Origin: Campylobacterota bacterium
GTDB taxonomy: Bacteria; Bdellovibrionota; Bacteriovoracia; Bacteriovoracales; Bacteriovoracaceae
Direction of reading: 5' to 3'
Assembly (NCBI GenBank): GCA_003650125.1
Contig: QNFX01000007.1
Span: 1 to 63,436 of the forward strand
DNA: 63,436 bases
The position numbers and the translations under genes are program-made. Position 1 is the stretch's first letter; each line of letters opens with the position of its first letter. The notes beneath the pieces were generated by a model. That model did no database searches and was not told the DNA's origin. It worked only from the letters and a program-made list of their open reading frames with translations. Of the stretch, positions 63,198 to 63,436 are shown one piece after another.

Positions 63198-63436
63198 GTG
63201 AAGTTTGCAACAATTTTGGGGGCTTTTTTAGTTCTGTTTAACTCAACTGCTGCTTTTGCCGGTTTAAAGTGGAAGGATTACCTAAATTTTTCCATGTTTG
63301 GAAGGATTAGGACTGAGGGGTACAGTAATTTAGGTTTTGCTCCTGGTGGAGAAGATCCCCGTTTCACGGCCTCTAAGTTTAGAATGACCATGGAGACAGG
63401 GCCTGGAGTTTCAACTAAATGGAAATTTGTTTTCAA
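63198..63436 (+). CDS. Exported protein, N-terminal part (cut by window edge)
   Basis: A frame opens at GTG 63198, with AAAAGGGG about eight bases upstream, and runs off the right edge after 79 codons. It begins with a signal peptide (MKFATILGAFLVLFNSTAAFA), then GLKWKDYLNFSMFGRIRTEGY and RFTASKFRMTMETGPG, a pattern seen at the start of porin-like outer-membrane proteins of this type. The family cannot be fixed from this fragment. Confidence 0.6.
   Translation, partial: MKFATILGAFLVLFNSTAAFAGLKWKDYLNFSMFGRIRTEGYSNLGFAPGGEDPRFTASKFRMTMETGPGVSTKWKFVF

Noticed and set aside
1-63436. tRNA genes, CRISPR arrays, insertion sequences, prophage
   Set aside because: No spaced repeats, transposase motifs, integrase or cloverleaf-like sequences were noticed by reading; a tRNA scan would be needed to exclude a tRNA fully.

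Overview
The window is AT-rich, gene-dense DNA from a Gram-negative bacterium. Genes abut or overlap by a few bases, including several tail-to-tail pairs. The best guess is a marine-type member of the Bdellovibrionota (Bacteriovorax/Halobacteriovorax-like). This is inferred from the combination of an AT-rich genome, a complete type II secretion system, many exported proteins of unknown function, a relic of a fused two-subunit 2-oxoacid dehydrogenase E1 gene, type III glutamine synthetase and eukaryote-like lipid genes. No rRNA, tRNA, CRISPR array, insertion sequence or prophage was recognised.

Layout. 1-9 kb: a partial CopZ-like gene, an APC permease, a periplasmic START-domain protein, ribosomal protein L25, an exported phosphoesterase, PhhB, an FA2H-type fatty acid hydroxylase, a PAP2 phosphatase, a GNAT-fold acyltransferase, a PilZ protein and a DUF2797 protein. 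9-17 kb: PepN, class II aldolase, a broken fused E1 alpha/beta gene, then a two-gene operon of a dedicated phosphopantetheinyl transferase and an adenylation-carrier-acyltransferase megaenzyme. 17-30 kb: an exported trypsin-like protease, a TPR protein, an ArsC-like protein, envelope proteins, HemF, and the operon Rrf2 regulator-sufB-sufC-sufD-sufS-nfu behind a promoter whose -10 box lies inside a dyad, followed by ArgS. 30-36 kb: a two-subunit type IIA topoisomerase that looks more like phage T4/eukaryotic enzymes than ParE/ParC, then IHF-alpha and a MerR regulator, meeting a polyprenyl synthase tail to tail. 36-50 kb: a full gspC-D-E-F-G-H-I-J-K-L-M-N operon on the minus strand, continuing into a CBS protein and the polyprenyl synthase. 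50-63 kb: a VLCAD-like acyl-CoA dehydrogenase, an FG-GAP/UnbV lipoprotein, an A-type Fe-S carrier lacking its usual C-terminal cysteines, a second phosphopantetheinyl transferase, type III glutamine synthetase with a strong terminator, exported unknowns, a METTL25-like methyltransferase, MurD, a propeller protein, a matrixin-like protease with a possible C-terminal sorting tail, and two envelope proteins, the last cut by the window end.

How it fits together. The secretion operon can export the proteases seen here, and the matrixin-like protease ends in a GlyGly-CTERM-like tail, a type associated with type II secretion. The Suf operon is a self-contained Fe-S assembly unit with its own regulator. 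Several genes point to unusual membrane lipids: START, FA2H-type hydroxylase, PAP2, GNAT-fold acyltransferase and the A-T-acyltransferase protein. The best candidates for undescribed biology are the A-T-DAGAT enzyme with its PPTase, the hydroxylase/PAP2/GNAT lipid group and the T4-like topoisomerase. The E1 gene is a clear decayed gene: an in-frame stop plus a large in-frame internal deletion.
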